This document shows, piece after piece, positions 1 through 8,750 of a stretch of 64,000 nucleotides of DNA; positions within the stretch are counted from its first letter, which is position 1, and each line of letters begins with the position of its first letter. The notes below the pieces were generated by a model that worked only from the letters and a program-made list of their open reading frames with translations, was not told the origin of the DNA and searched no databases. The position numbers were made by a program, and so were the translations under genes. This DNA comes from Berryella intestinalis (GTDB taxonomy: Bacteria; Actinomycetota; Coriobacteriia; Coriobacteriales; Eggerthellaceae), in contig NZ_CP009302.1 in NCBI RefSeq assembly GCF_000814825.1, positions 1,240,001-1,304,000 on the forward strand. Reading direction: 5' to 3'.

Positions 1-1319
1 GAGGCTTTCGCATTGCCCGAAGCTCCCTCGGTCTGCGACGCATGCCTCTCCGCTATCCCCTCGGCCGAGTGCTTCCCCACTTTCTTCTGAGTGTCTGGCG
101 TTCGCTGCTCATCCATCTTCTTCTGGGTACCCGGCGTCTTCTGATCGTCAGCCTTCTTCTGGACATCCGGCGTCTTCTGCTCGTCGGACTGCTTCATCGA
201 GAACTCGGCAAGCACCTTGGCATAGGCGTCAAGCGCATCGGTCGCCGCAGCGCTCGCGCGCTGAGCTGCGACGCGAGCATCCTCAAGGGCGCGTTTCGCC
301 GCTTCGGTATCAGCTCGGGCACGATCGTAGGCGGCTCCTGCGCTCCTCGCGCGCTCCTGGGCATCCACGTATGCCCGATGCTGGGAAACGAGGGAGTCGT
401 GGGCTCTTTCCTTGTCCTTGTAGTCCGCCTCGGCGTCGCTCCACGATCGACGCGCGACGTCCAGCTTGCGCAGAGCCTCGTCGAGCTTCTCCTTGCTCGC
501 CGCCGCCTTGGCCGATGCGGCCTCGAAGGCCCGGTACGTGCGCTCGATCATCGCATCGCCGCCGTTCAGGATCTCCGTCAGCTCGGCTATGGCCTTCTCG
601 GTTGCGGCGAGGTCTGCCTTGAGCTTGTCGATCGATCGCTCATCGTCGAAAGGCCGCTTCATGCCGCCTTGCCTGTCCTTCAGCAGCCTTTCCGCTTCCT
701 CGGCCCTCTGGATATCTTCCAGTATCCGAACCTTGTCTCTTTCCCTGTCGATCCTGTCCGTCTGCGCGTCGGCGACCTTCTTCTCCGTGGCGTTGAAATC
801 GGACTGCGCCGCATCCCTGCTCGCCGCATCTTCGTCAGCGGTGGTTTTAGCGGCGTCCGCCTCCTTCTGAGCGACGTTCTTCCTTTTCGTCTCCTCGTCG
901 AGGGTGGATTTCGCATGATCGAGCTCGACCTTGGCTCGATCGATATCGGTCTGGCTCGCGTCCTTGGCACTGGCGGCGCTGCTTGCGGCGTCATCGCTTG
1001 CCTTCTTGGCCGCCTCCTCGGCGCGCGCGGTTTCGCCGACCTTTTTCTGGGCAGCACCGAGTGCGGCGTTGGCCTCGTCGGACTTCGTGCGAGCGGCATC
1101 CGCGTCGGCCTTGGCGGCGTCGACTCCCGCTTGGGTGGCGGGATACGGCGAAGCTCCCATTCCCTCGGTTGCGGCTTCGGCCCCCGTCTCGGCCTTCCCG
1201 GCAGGCTGCGTCCCGGCGGGCTGTACCATGTCGACGGCGAAAGCGGGCACGGCGCCCATTCCCAAAGCAGCGCCCCCGGCGACAGCCGCTGCGCTGAACA
1301 ATCTGCCCGCATTCTTCAT
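1..1319 (-). CDS. Secreted Ala-rich coiled-coil protein (partial, runs off the left edge)
   Basis: About 439 codons are visible and the frame is still open at base 1, so the C-terminus lies outside the window. The ATG at 1319 follows an AAGGAGG ribosome site 7 bases upstream. The N-terminus has a signal peptide of about 28 residues ending in AFA-VD, so the product should be exported. After a short Pro/Gly-rich stretch, most of the protein is Ala/Asp/Glu/Lys/Arg-rich with heptad-like spacing and almost no Pro or Gly, as in a long extracellular coiled coil. Near the visible end, three 12-residue repeats rich in Gln, Lys, Thr and Pro follow, possibly a wall-spanning linker. I do not recognise a catalytic domain. 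A C-terminal anchor, enzyme or binding module could lie beyond the edge. The opposite strand is also open here, but only as a codon-bias shadow. Confidence 0.75.
   Translation of the reverse strand, partial: MKNAGRLFSAAAVAGGAALGMGAVPAFAVDMVQPAGTQPAGKAETGAEAATEGMGASPYPATQAGVDAAKADADAARTKSDEANAALGAAQKKVGETARAEEAAKKASDDAASSAASAKDASQTDIDRAKVELDHAKSTLDEETKRKNVAQKEADAAKTTADEDAASRDAAQSDFNATEKKVADAQTDRIDRERDKVRILEDIQRAEEAERLLKDRQGGMKRPFDDERSIDKLKADLAATEKAIAELTEILNGGDAMIERTYRAFEAASAKAAASKEKLDEALRKLDVARRSWSDAEADYKDKERAHDSLVSQHRAYVDAQERARSAGAAYDRARADTEAAKRALEDARVAAQRASAAATDALDAYAKVLAEFSMKQSDEQKTPDVQKKADDQKTPGTQKKMDEQRTPDTQKKVGKHSAEGIAERHASQTEGASGNAKA
78..185 (-). repeat. Three tandem 36-bp coding repeats
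   Basis: Three consecutive 12-codon units (78-113, 114-149, 150-185) encode variants of DEQKTPDVQKKA. They lie in frame in the secreted coiled-coil gene and may vary in number between strains. Confidence 0.8.
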
Positions 1320-1699
1320 GATGTGTCCTCCTTCGTTCGCAAAACCCCGAGCGAAACAGCGCTTCAGCGCCTTTCCGTAGCGGAAAGGGCCAAGCCATAA
1401 GGGGTTTTGAGTATGACTTTCTCAGTACGGGCAGCAGTATAACTACAATTGTTTTCATTACAGTTTTTGCCAGAAAATCTTTGCATTACTTAATTGAAGC
1501 TTAATCGGACATGCCGATGGGCGATCCACCTCCCGAATGAGTCGGATCGCCCATCCCCGGCGAAACGAGAAGGGAGCCCTTGGACGAGAAGTGCGCGGGG
1601 CGGCGGCGCAAAAGAGCTTTGCGGGAAGGCCTCGGATGTTTTTCAAAAATCTTCTTGACCATAGCCGCCGTTCTGCTAAAGTATCCCTTGCACGTTTTC
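1320..1699. other. Intergenic stretch between the coiled-coil gene and tRNA-Ala
   Basis: No gene is evident. Bases 1370-1388 form an 8-bp inverted repeat (CCTTTCCG, 3-base loop) that would be a hairpin in the leader of the minus-strand gene. A possible minus-strand -10 (TATACT) lies at 1436-1441, without a good -35. The right end holds the tRNA-Ala promoter. Confidence 0.5.
1655..1682 (+). promoter_or_regulatory. Promoter of tRNA-Ala
   Basis: TTGACC (1655-1660), a 16-base spacer and TAAAGT (1677-1682) lie about 17 bases before the mature tRNA. The fit to a sigma-70 promoter is good, and the position suits a short 5' leader. Confidence 0.6.
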
Positions 1700-1775
1700 G
1701 GGGCCTTAGCTCAGCTGGGAGAGCGCATGGCTGGCAGCCATGAGGTCAGGGGTTCGATCCCCCTAGGCTCCACCA
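1700..1775 (+). tRNA. tRNA-Ala (GGC anticodon)
   Basis: A full cloverleaf is visible. The acceptor stem GGGGCCT pairs with AGGCTCC, the D-arm is normal, the anticodon loop is CTGGCAG (anticodon GGC), the T-loop is GTTCGATCC-like, and the CCA end is encoded. A terminator follows directly. Confidence 0.96.
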
Positions 1776-1784
1776 TAAACTTCA

Positions 1785-1813
1785 AAAGGATGCCTTCAGG
1801 CATCCTTTTTTTT
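1785..1813 (+). terminator. Terminator after tRNA-Ala
   Basis: AGGATGCC and GGCATCCT pair around a TTCA loop and are followed by eight T residues. This is a strong intrinsic terminator. Confidence 0.9.
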
Positions 1814-1826
1814 CGCTCCAACGGCA

Positions 1827-1920
1827 AAGCTCCCTTAGGTTCTAGAAAAAACGCACGTCCCCTCAAAGCTGCAACCCATAAGATGAAGCTCCCCCTGGGC
1901 TCTAGAAGGAAGCATCCGTC
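1827..1920. repeat. Two imperfect ~35-bp direct repeats
   Basis: Copies at about 1827-1860 and 1886-1920 share an AAGCTCCC block and a TCTAGAA core at a 60-base offset. No coding function is seen, and their role is unknown. Confidence 0.4.
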
Positions 1921-1991
1921 TCCCAGCCCTCCCTCGCTTCCAAAAGCATCGCTTCCGCTGCGGCCAACGGGCAAAGCCGGAAGGCGCGCCC

Positions 1992-2037
1992 TTGGGACAT
2001 GTGTGATAGCATGCTAGTTACCTTAATCTAACTAGCA
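1992..2037 (+). promoter_or_regulatory. Promoter overlapped by a 9-bp inverted repeat
   Basis: A possible promoter is TTGGGA (1992-1997), 17 bases, TAGTTA (2015-2020). A perfect 9-bp inverted repeat, TGCTAGTTA at 2012-2020 and TAACTAGCA at 2029-2037, covers the -10 and the likely start point. This is the geometry of a repressor operator. The downstream methyltransferase starts at 2056. Confidence 0.5.
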
Positions 2038-2055
2038 GCGCGCGAAAGTGGCCCT

Positions 2056-2865
2056 ATGGGAGAACTGAAAGGGGTAGCGGACACCCTCTACATTCCGCTG
2101 ACAGCACGGATCCAGGCATCGAAAAGGTTCCCGGAGTTCTTCTACGACGAGACGGCCCTGTCCCTCGAATGCGATCTGCCCGAAAGCAGCATCGAGAAAA
2201 ACTCCAACGAGTATTCCTACATAGCCTCTGCGTGCCGATACCGCGTAACCGACTCGATAACGCTGGATTTCATGTCGCACCACGAGAATTGCAACGTGGT
2301 CAACCTGGGCGCGGGGCTCGAAACGTCCTTTTTCCGGCTGAAACCGAAGACCGCCAAGTTCTATGAGATGGATTTGCCGGATGTCGTGAAAATGCGCAAG
2401 GATATCCTCGGCGAACGGGACAACGACGTTCTGATCGGTGGGGACCTGTTCGACCTGTCATGGGCGAACGAAGTCGACGCTTCGCTGCCCACCCTGCTGA
2501 CCTCGCTGGGAGTGTTCCAATACTTCGATGAGAAGCGGATCCGCGCGTTCATATCCGATGCGAGAAAGATCTTCGACCGCGCCGAGCTGGTCTTCGACGC
2601 CATGAACGAAAAAGCGATCTCGTATGCGAACAAGTACGTGAGAAAGACCGGGAACAAAAACGCCGAGATGCGTTTCTGGGTGAACGATCCGTCGGCATTC
2701 GCCAAGGAAAGCGGGATCCGCCTGATCGCGCAGGAACCGTTCTTCACAGATGCCCGCAAGCAGCTGAAGGGTCGGCTCGCGCTTTTCACGCGTGCCGCCA
2801 TGAGGGAGTTCGACGAGGGGAGCCGCAGAGGGTACGTTCTTCACTACGACCTTGGGAAAAGATAG
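2056..2865 (+). CDS. Class I SAM-dependent methyltransferase (LCM/PpsM-like)
   Basis: The 269-residue protein resembles the leucine carboxyl methyltransferase/polyketide O-methyltransferase family. The SAM-binding motif is the VNLGAGLETSFFRL segment (about residues 82-95), followed by the acidic strand end FYEMDLPDVV. A second motif, SLGVFQYFD, lies near residue 150. These enzymes transfer a methyl group from SAM to a carboxylate or hydroxyl, but the substrate cannot be told from sequence. The gene stands alone, with tRNA-Ala upstream and a separate phosphoesterase downstream. The ribosome site is weak. A palindrome over its promoter suggests repressor control. Confidence 0.75.
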   Translation: MGELKGVADTLYIPLTARIQASKRFPEFFYDETALSLECDLPESSIEKNSNEYSYIASACRYRVTDSITLDFMSHHENCNVVNLGAGLETSFFRLKPKTAKFYEMDLPDVVKMRKDILGERDNDVLIGGDLFDLSWANEVDASLPTLLTSLGVFQYFDEKRIRAFISDARKIFDRAELVFDAMNEKAISYANKYVRKTGNKNAEMRFWVNDPSAFAKESGIRLIAQEPFFTDARKQLKGRLALFTRAAMREFDEGSRRGYVLHYDLGKR

Positions 2866-3109
2866 ACCGCGACCCGAAGCAAAGCAGCTGGTTCCCTGAC
2901 CTGAACCGGCCCCTCCCCCGATCTTGCGGGCTTTCCCAGCGTGACGGTTGGCACCTCCGCACCTGAACCGATTCCCCGAGCGGAACAAGCGAAGCTGATT
3001 CGCACCGTCGATGTAGGTTGCGTTGTTTTCGAAAAACCAGCGGAACTTCGACTTCGCTCCAACGGATAGACTGGCGGGTATCCTCGCTACCGCAATACGG
3101 AGGTACCTT

Positions 3110-4123
3110 ATGGACATGGAACGCCGATCCTTCATCAAGCTTTCGGTTCTTTCCGCAGGATGCATCGCCGCCGGGCTCGGCTCGTGCGCTCCCGCCCCGA
3201 CGATGAGCACCTCGCCGGTCGAGGCGCCCCCTCGGTCCGCAAGCCAAGGCGCTCCGGGAGATGCGGAATCGCAGGACCCCATCGCGCGCATCATAGTTAT
3301 GAGCGACACCCACTTCGATCCCGAAGTCGAGCAGAACAACGCTCATTACCGGGCGGCATTCGCCGACATCGGGGCAATGGACCCGAAGCCCGACGCCGTC
3401 GTCATAGCAGGCGACATCACCTACACCAGCGAAGAGCGCCAATACCAGGGCGCGGTCGATATCGCCGCCTCCTACGGCTTCACCCCAGAGGACAACCTCG
3501 TCTTAGTCATGGGCAACCACGACCAGGACAACACGGAGTCGACCTCCGACGCCGACTTCGAGCCGTACCGCCGGCTGTTCGCCCGTTTCGCAACCGAGCA
3601 GAACGTGTACTACGATCGAACGGTATCGGGACAGCACATCGTCGTGCTGGGACCGGACGATCAGGAAGGTTTGGGGTGGATCTCGTTCAAGATCTCGCAG
3701 ACCCAACTGGATTGGCTGGAATCCAAGCTTGCCGAAGACGCCCAACGCAACGTTCCCACGCTGGTGGTAATGCACGAACCGCTCTCGAACACCGTAAGGG
3801 GCTCTCTCGAGGGACAGTTCGCGCACGGCATCGTAGCAAACGACGCCGAACTGCGCGCGGTCATCGACCGGTACCCGCGCACCGTGTACGTATCGGGACA
3901 TTCGCACGCCTACCCCGATATCCAGCAGATCGACGGCACAGGACCCCTCTTCGTGAACGACGGAGCGGTCGCAACCGGACAGCGCGTGCCCGATACGCGA
4001 AGCTACAACGGGGCCTTCGGATGGCTGATCACGGTCTACAGCGACCGCATCGACTTCGCGCTCAGGGATTTCCTCGAGCGGACCTGGGTGGACGGCTCGC
4101 TTTACACGCACACTCTGCCGTAA
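3110..4123 (+). CDS. Tat-exported calcineurin-like metallophosphoesterase, probable lipoprotein
   Basis: The 337-residue protein starts at an ATG six bases after GGAGG. An earlier in-frame ATG (3023) lacks a ribosome site. The N-terminus has a twin-arginine motif (RRSFIK), a hydrophobic stretch and Cys in an LGSC context, so it is probably Tat-exported and may be lipidated. The metallophosphoesterase motifs come in order: SDTHFD, GDITYT, GNHDQ, VMHEP and SGHSHA. Together they form a dinuclear metal site for phosphoester hydrolysis. The physiological substrate is unknown. The 244 bases upstream hold no other gene. The closest general relatives are Icc/CpdA-type phosphodiesterases, but cyclic-nucleotide activity is only a guess. 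Confidence 0.85.
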   Translation: MDMERRSFIKLSVLSAGCIAAGLGSCAPAPTMSTSPVEAPPRSASQGAPGDAESQDPIARIIVMSDTHFDPEVEQNNAHYRAAFADIGAMDPKPDAVVIAGDITYTSEERQYQGAVDIAASYGFTPEDNLVLVMGNHDQDNTESTSDADFEPYRRLFARFATEQNVYYDRTVSGQHIVVLGPDDQEGLGWISFKISQTQLDWLESKLAEDAQRNVPTLVVMHEPLSNTVRGSLEGQFAHGIVANDAELRAVIDRYPRTVYVSGHSHAYPDIQQIDGTGPLFVNDGAVATGQRVPDTRSYNGAFGWLITVYSDRIDFALRDFLERTWVDGSLYTHTLP

Positions 4124-4249
4124 AGCGAGCCTTTGCGAATGTCCGAACGCCGCCTTTCCCATGCGGCTCTTCTGTCGATGCGATTCTTCAAGCATCCCTG
4201 CACGCCCTGCGGGCATCCGCTTTCAGGCGAAGCGTTCGGAACGGGAAAC

Positions 4250-4293
4250 AAAAAAACCTTCGGTTCTGCAGCCTACGCAGGTTTAACCGAAGG
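4250..4293 (-). terminator. Terminator overlapping the end of the 100-residue hypothetical gene
   Basis: CCTTCGGTT pairs with AACCGAAGG, and an inner CTGC/GCAG extends the stem. On the minus strand a run of T follows. The stop codon of the minus-strand gene lies inside the hairpin. It may also stop transcripts from the phosphoesterase. Confidence 0.75.
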
Positions 4294-4575
4294 ATAGAAC
4301 ACGGCGCGGTCGAACACCGACGCGATGGTATCGGCTCCCCCGCCGAACGGGGCGTTGAGAAAGTCGAACACGGAGGGAACCAACTCGCTGCAATCGGTGT
4401 AGTGTCCCTTCTCGTTCAGCTTCGACGTGTCCTGAACGCGCCAGTAGTTGTCGTTCACGTCGGTGAGGTAATAGCTGGAGCCGTCGACGTCCATGTACAC
4501 AGAATGCTTTGCGAGCAGGTACGTCGACAGCTCCTCGAATGATACGTCAAGAGCATCTCCGGCTTTCATTCCCAT
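4273..4575 (-). CDS. Conserved hypothetical protein, 100 residues
   Basis: The ATG at 4575 is preceded by GGAAAGGAG at five bases, a better start than the upstream ATG at 4641. The product is acidic and probably cytosolic, with no signal peptide or membrane segment. It is rich in aromatic residues (for example YYLTDVNDNYWRVQD), as in a small beta-rich ligand or partner domain. I do not recognise a named family. It lies 72 bases upstream of the U32 peptidase's stop, transcribed in the same direction as the U32/cysS pair, and has its own terminator. Confidence 0.65.
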   Translation of the reverse strand: MGMKAGDALDVSFEELSTYLLAKHSVYMDVDGSSYYLTDVNDNYWRVQDTSKLNEKGHYTDCSELVPSVFDFLNAPFGGGADTIASVFDRAVFYPSVKPA

Positions 4576-4647
4576 TGCGACTCCTTTCCGAACACAGCTA
4601 TCAAACCTGAGCTTATGATAGCAAGAACGAAGGGTCTTCACACTACC

Positions 4648-6003
4648 CTATTGGGAAAGCCGAAGCGTTTGCCCCTCGATGCGGCGGCGCACGAAGTCGC
4701 CGGGGGAAAGCTCGGCGTCGCTGTGGAACACGTAGTGCTCGCCAGCGCGGTTCGCGACGCTGCAAGGCTCGGGTCGAGCAAGGGAAAGCACCTCGTCAAG
4801 CGGAAGTTTTCGCTCCACGAACGGCAAGCCCCCGTCTGCGGGGGACAAAAGGGCCAAAGAGCTCGCGGTGAGCGAGAGCGAGGGCCTGTGCGGCGAGATC
4901 GCCTCCAGCCGATCGCCTTCGAAGAAGCGGTTCTGGCACAGCGCCGTTACGCGCCACTTCCCCGCCCGAGGCCCCGCGCTCACGCGCTCCGAACGCTCGA
5001 CCGTTGCAACGTGCAGGCATTCCTTCACGTACCCGTCGCGCTCGCGGCTCTGGTTCGGGCGCCCGAAGTAGAACCCGGTTCCGTAGGGACGGTGGGATAT
5101 GGTGAACAGCTCCCGCTCGGCCGCATCGACGTCTCCCCCGTCGAGCGTGCTGCGGTACGCCCCCACAACGGTGGCCACGTAGAACGCGCGCTTGTTGCGG
5201 CCTTCGATCTTCAGGGAATCAACCCCTATGGAGCGCAGCTCGTCAAGATGACGGATCATGCACAGATCTTCGGCGTTCATGATGTAGGTTCCGCGCCCGT
5301 CTTCCTCGATGGGAAAGTATTCGCCCGGGCGCTTCTCTTCCACCAGCGCGTAGTTCCACCGGCACGACTGGGCGCAGGCCCCCTTGTTGCCCGAACGGCC
5401 CGTCATGGCCGAACTCAGGAGGCAGCGTCCCGAATAGGCCATGCACATGGCCCCGTGGACGAACGCCTCGATTTCGAGGTCGCGCGGCACCTTCGCGCGC
5501 ATCTCGGAGATCTGGTCCATGCTCATCTCGCGCGCGCACACGATGCGCTTGGCGCCGAGGGAGTGCCACAGAGAGGCGGCTTGTGCGTTGGAGACGCTTG
5601 CCTGGGTGCTTATATGCAGGTCGACCCGGGGCGCATGCCGCTGAGCGACCGCGAAGGCCCCCATGTCGCCCACGATGAACGCGTCGACTCCTGCGGCGTC
5701 CAGAGCCTCGCAGTACGCGGGCAGGCCGTCGAGATCCCGATCGTTCATGAGGACGTTGAGGGTGACATGGACCTTGACGCCGGCTTCATGGGCCCTGCTC
5801 ACCGCCGAGGGAATCTCGTCGAGGGAGAAGTTGTCGGCGCGGGCGCGCATGCCGTATCGGTCGGCAGCCAGAAACACGGCATCGGCGCCGAAACGGATAG
5901 CGGCGTCGAGCTGGGACGGCCCGCCCGCAGGCGCCAGCAGCTCAGGCCCGGGGCGCTGGGCGCGGCTTCGGGCCGCTTCCTGGGAGCCGAGGTCGCTACG
6001 CAC
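4648..6003 (-). CDS. Peptidase U32 family protein
   Basis: The 451-residue protein has the U32 (collagenase-like) core. It begins with LLAPAGG and a TIM-barrel-like half, followed by the signature around EAFVHGAMCMAYSGRCLLSS near residues 190-210. The cysteines CMAYSGRC and CAQSCRW match the conserved cluster-binding positions of U32 proteins. U32 members include RNA-modifying and prenylation-linked enzymes (RlhA, TrhP, UbiU/V), so a true protease role is not assured. The start codon overlaps the last codons of cysS by 8 bp, so the two are very likely cotranscribed and translationally coupled. Confidence 0.85.
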   Translation of the reverse strand: MRSDLGSQEAARSRAQRPGPELLAPAGGPSQLDAAIRFGADAVFLAADRYGMRARADNFSLDEIPSAVSRAHEAGVKVHVTLNVLMNDRDLDGLPAYCEALDAAGVDAFIVGDMGAFAVAQRHAPRVDLHISTQASVSNAQAASLWHSLGAKRIVCAREMSMDQISEMRAKVPRDLEIEAFVHGAMCMAYSGRCLLSSAMTGRSGNKGACAQSCRWNYALVEEKRPGEYFPIEEDGRGTYIMNAEDLCMIRHLDELRSIGVDSLKIEGRNKRAFYVATVVGAYRSTLDGGDVDAAERELFTISHRPYGTGFYFGRPNQSRERDGYVKECLHVATVERSERVSAGPRAGKWRVTALCQNRFFEGDRLEAISPHRPSLSLTASSLALLSPADGGLPFVERKLPLDEVLSLARPEPCSVANRAGEHYVFHSDAELSPGDFVRRRIEGQTLRLSQ

Positions 6004-7501
6004 GGGAAACGCGCGCTCCCTGGGGGGTGTCCTCGATCACGAAACCGAGTGCGGACATGCGGTCGCGCACGGCGTCGGCAACGGCCCAGTTCTTCTCGGC
6101 ACGAGCGGCAGCGCGGGCCGCGATCAGCGCGTCGGCGGCCTCGGCTCCGTTCCCGCCCTCGAATCCCGCGATCTCGCGGGCAAGCTCAACCAGTTCGGCG
6201 GGGTATTCCTCGGACGAACCCGCCGCATCCGACTCGAGCGCCCGTTTCAGATCGATGCCCAAAACACCCATGACCTCTTCCAGGATGTCGATGAGCTGGG
6301 TAGCCAGAGCCGCATCGGCTGAGCCGAGGGAGCGGCCGTCAAGGAGCGAGTTCACATCGGAGCAGTAATCGAAGATGGCGCCGAGGCCCTTGCTGGTGTT
6401 GAAGTCGTCATCCATCGCCACCAAGAAGTTGAACCTGAAGCCGCGGATAAGACCTTTGACCTGCTCTTCATCGAGGATCGAACCGTCTCCCGACGCGTTT
6501 TCGAGCGCCCAACGGGCGTTCTTCACCGTGGTCTTGATGCGCGCGAACGCAACCGCCGCCTCCTCCAGGCGCTCTTCGGAGAAGTCGAGCGACGAGCGGT
6601 AGTGGGTTTGCAGCATGAGGAAGCGCAGGTTCCAAGGATCGACCGTTTTCAGCACGTCGCGCAGCAGTTTGAAGTTGCCCAGCGACTTGCTCATCTTCTC
6701 GGAATTCACCTGCAGCATGCCCGCATGCATCCAGTAATTGGCGAACTCGGTGCCCGTGGCTGCCATCGCCTGGGCGCGTTCGTTCTCGTGATGGGGGAAG
6801 ATGAGGTCGCAGCCGCCGCCGTGGATGTCGAAGGGGTATCCCAGGTACTTCTTCGACATGGCCGTGCATTCGAGATGCCAGCCGGGGCGCCCCTGCCCCC
6901 AAGGCGAGTCCCACGAAGGCTCGCCCGGTTTGGCGGCCTTCCACACCGCGAAATCCTGAGGGTCGCGCTTGCGATCGGCGATACCCTCGGTGCGCAGCTC
7001 GCGATGGCCGGTTTCCATCTCGTCGAGGTTGCGCCCGGAAAGCCCCCCGTACGCGGGAAGCGCGCGGACGCTGAAGTACACGTCGCCATCGACCTCGTAC
7101 GCGTAACCCTTCTCGATGAGGGTTTCGACCAGCTCGATCATCTCGGGGATCTCTTGCGTTGCCTTCGGTCGGATCGTGGGGTCGAGCACGTTGATGGCAT
7201 GCATGTCCTCGATGAACGCCGCGGTGTACTCGGCGGCCACCTCGGCTGCCGAGCGCCCCTCCTCGTTCGCGCGCGCGATGATCTTGTCGTCGACGTCGGT
7301 GATGTTGGACACGTAGATCACCTCGAACCCGCGCCACTGCAGGTACCGGCGCACAACGTCGAAGCTCATGAACGTACGGGCGTTTCCGATGTGGACGTAG
7401 TTGTACACGGTCGGTCCGCACACGTACATCTTGACACGGCCGAATCCGCTCGTTTCGAAATCGCGTTTCGCGCGACCTTCGCTATCGTAGATCTTGATCA
7501 T
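5996..7501 (-). CDS. cysS: Cysteine--tRNA ligase
   Basis: The 501-residue class Ia synthetase charges tRNA-Cys with cysteine. Signature motifs are CGPTVYNYVHIGNAR (the HIGH box, with the first zinc Cys) near residue 20, the zinc-binding LECTAMS and HHENERAQ, and KMSKSLGN (the KMSKS loop) near residue 260. The length is normal. I prefer the ATG at 7501, with GGGGA five bases upstream, over the ATG at 7522 that would add seven residues. The U32 gene downstream overlaps by 8 bp. The arc operon terminator separates it from arcC upstream. Confidence 0.97.
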   Translation of the reverse strand: MIKIYDSEGRAKRDFETSGFGRVKMYVCGPTVYNYVHIGNARTFMSFDVVRRYLQWRGFEVIYVSNITDVDDKIIARANEEGRSAAEVAAEYTAAFIEDMHAINVLDPTIRPKATQEIPEMIELVETLIEKGYAYEVDGDVYFSVRALPAYGGLSGRNLDEMETGHRELRTEGIADRKRDPQDFAVWKAAKPGEPSWDSPWGQGRPGWHLECTAMSKKYLGYPFDIHGGGCDLIFPHHENERAQAMAATGTEFANYWMHAGMLQVNSEKMSKSLGNFKLLRDVLKTVDPWNLRFLMLQTHYRSSLDFSEERLEEAAVAFARIKTTVKNARWALENASGDGSILDEEQVKGLIRGFRFNFLVAMDDDFNTSKGLGAIFDYCSDVNSLLDGRSLGSADAALATQLIDILEEVMGVLGIDLKRALESDAAGSSEEYPAELVELAREIAGFEGGNGAEAADALIAARAAARAEKNWAVADAVRDRMSALGFVIEDTPQGARVSRA

Positions 7502-7609
7502 GATGTCCCCGAATCTCCGCATGCCAATGCACGCGCAATCAGTAGGCGAATAGGGGAAATTCTAGCATAGCGCCACTGCTTGCAGAATTGCGACGCACGC
7601 GCAGAATGC

Positions 7610-7640
7610 AAAAAGCGGGACGCCCGATCGAGCGTCCCGC
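7610..7640 (-). terminator. Terminator of the arc operon
   Basis: The perfect 9-bp stem GCGGGACGC/GCGTCCCGC has an 8-base loop and, read on the minus strand, five T residues after it. It lies 87 bases after the arcC stop and isolates cysS. Confidence 0.9.
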
Positions 7641-7726
7641 AAAGAAAAGCCATCCGGTTCGCACGGCGAAGCTGCATTCGATAGCAACCGCGCATCCTGT
7701 CGGATTTCGCAAACCGAAAAGAGGGT

Positions 7727-8683
7727 TTAGTCCACCGTGATGACCGTGCCGGTCCTCCCGCCGATGGCGTCCTTGGCCCTCTCCAGCGAGGTGATGACCG
7801 CCCTGCCCGAGGGGCAGTCGGCCAGGTACTCCAGGCAGGCCTGGACCTTGGGCAGCATCGAGCCGGGGGCGAACTGGCCGTCGGCGATGTGGCGCTCGGC
7901 CTCGGCGACCGACATATGGTCGAGGGCCTCCTGCTCGGGCGTGTTGAAGTTCACGCAGACCTTCTCGACGGCCGTGAGGATGATGAGGGCGTCGGCCCCG
8001 AAGTCGGCGGCCATGCGGGCGCTGGAGCGGTCCTTGTCGATGACGGCGGGAACGCCCTCGTAGCCGGACCCCCGGTCGAACACGGGGACCCCGCCGCCGC
8101 CGGCGGCCACCACGATGTAGCCGGCCTCGACCAGGTCGCGCACCGCGTCGAACTCGACGATGCGCACGGGGCGGGGCGAGGCGACGACCTGGCGCCAGCC
8201 GCGCCCGGCGTCCTCCCTGTAGGCGTACCCCGTCTCGGCGGCCTTGGCGCGGGCCTCCCCCTCGGTGAGGAAGGCGCCCACCGGCTTGGTGGGGTTCTCG
8301 AAGGCCGGGTCGTCGGCCGAGACCACCGTCTGGGTGACGACGTTGGCCGTCGAGCGGTCGATGCCGCGGCGGCGCAGCTCGTTGAGGATCGCCTGGGACA
8401 GGTGGTAGCCGATGTAGCCCTGGCTCATGGCGCCGGCCTCGGGGAACGGGATGTCGGGGGTCTTGCCGTCGCGGGCGGCGGCGAAGTCGCAGGCGTTCTT
8501 GATCATGCCGACCTGCGGGCCGTTGCCGTGGCTGACGACGACGTTGACGCCCTCGGCGACCAGGTCGACGATGCAGGCGGCGGTGTGGCGCACGAGCTCG
8601 AGCTGCTCGGCGGGGGTGTCGCCCAGGGCGTTGCCGCCCAGCGCGATGACGACCGTCTGGCCGTCTCCCTTCTCGTAGGGCAT
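7727..8683 (-). CDS. arcC: Carbamate kinase
   Basis: The 318-residue amino-acid-kinase-fold enzyme performs the last step of the arginine deiminase pathway: carbamoyl phosphate + ADP gives ATP, CO2 and ammonia. The N-terminal phosphate loop VVIALGGNALGD, the SHGNGPQVG motif and the C-terminal AVITSLE segment are typical. The start at 8683 follows AGGAGG at six bases. It sits 67 bases after arcB in an arcA-arcB-arcC order. Nearly every codon ends in G or C, like arcB but unlike arcA, which suggests arcB-arcC have a different history or expression optimum. Kinase residues look intact. Confidence 0.97.
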   Translation of the reverse strand: MPYEKGDGQTVVIALGGNALGDTPAEQLELVRHTAACIVDLVAEGVNVVVSHGNGPQVGMIKNACDFAAARDGKTPDIPFPEAGAMSQGYIGYHLSQAILNELRRRGIDRSTANVVTQTVVSADDPAFENPTKPVGAFLTEGEARAKAAETGYAYREDAGRGWRQVVASPRPVRIVEFDAVRDLVEAGYIVVAAGGGGVPVFDRGSGYEGVPAVIDKDRSSARMAADFGADALIILTAVEKVCVNFNTPEQEALDHMSVAEAERHIADGQFAPGSMLPKVQACLEYLADCPSGRAVITSLERAKDAIGGRTGTVITVD

Positions 8684-8750
8684 GGTAATCCTCCTAAATG
8701 CCCGGGCGGCCCATCGCCGCCTGGCGCAGTAGCGTTGTCGAAAGGGCGGT

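Noticed and set aside
42-1400. A 452-codon plus-strand frame at the left edge
   Set aside because: The minus strand has a signal peptide, a strong ribosome site and coiled-coil sequence. The plus frame is Leu/Arg/Gly-rich shadow.
1711-1974. A minus-strand 87-codon frame over tRNA-Ala
   Set aside because: Its C-terminus (GIEPLTSWLPAM) is the antisense of the tRNA, a well-known false protein.
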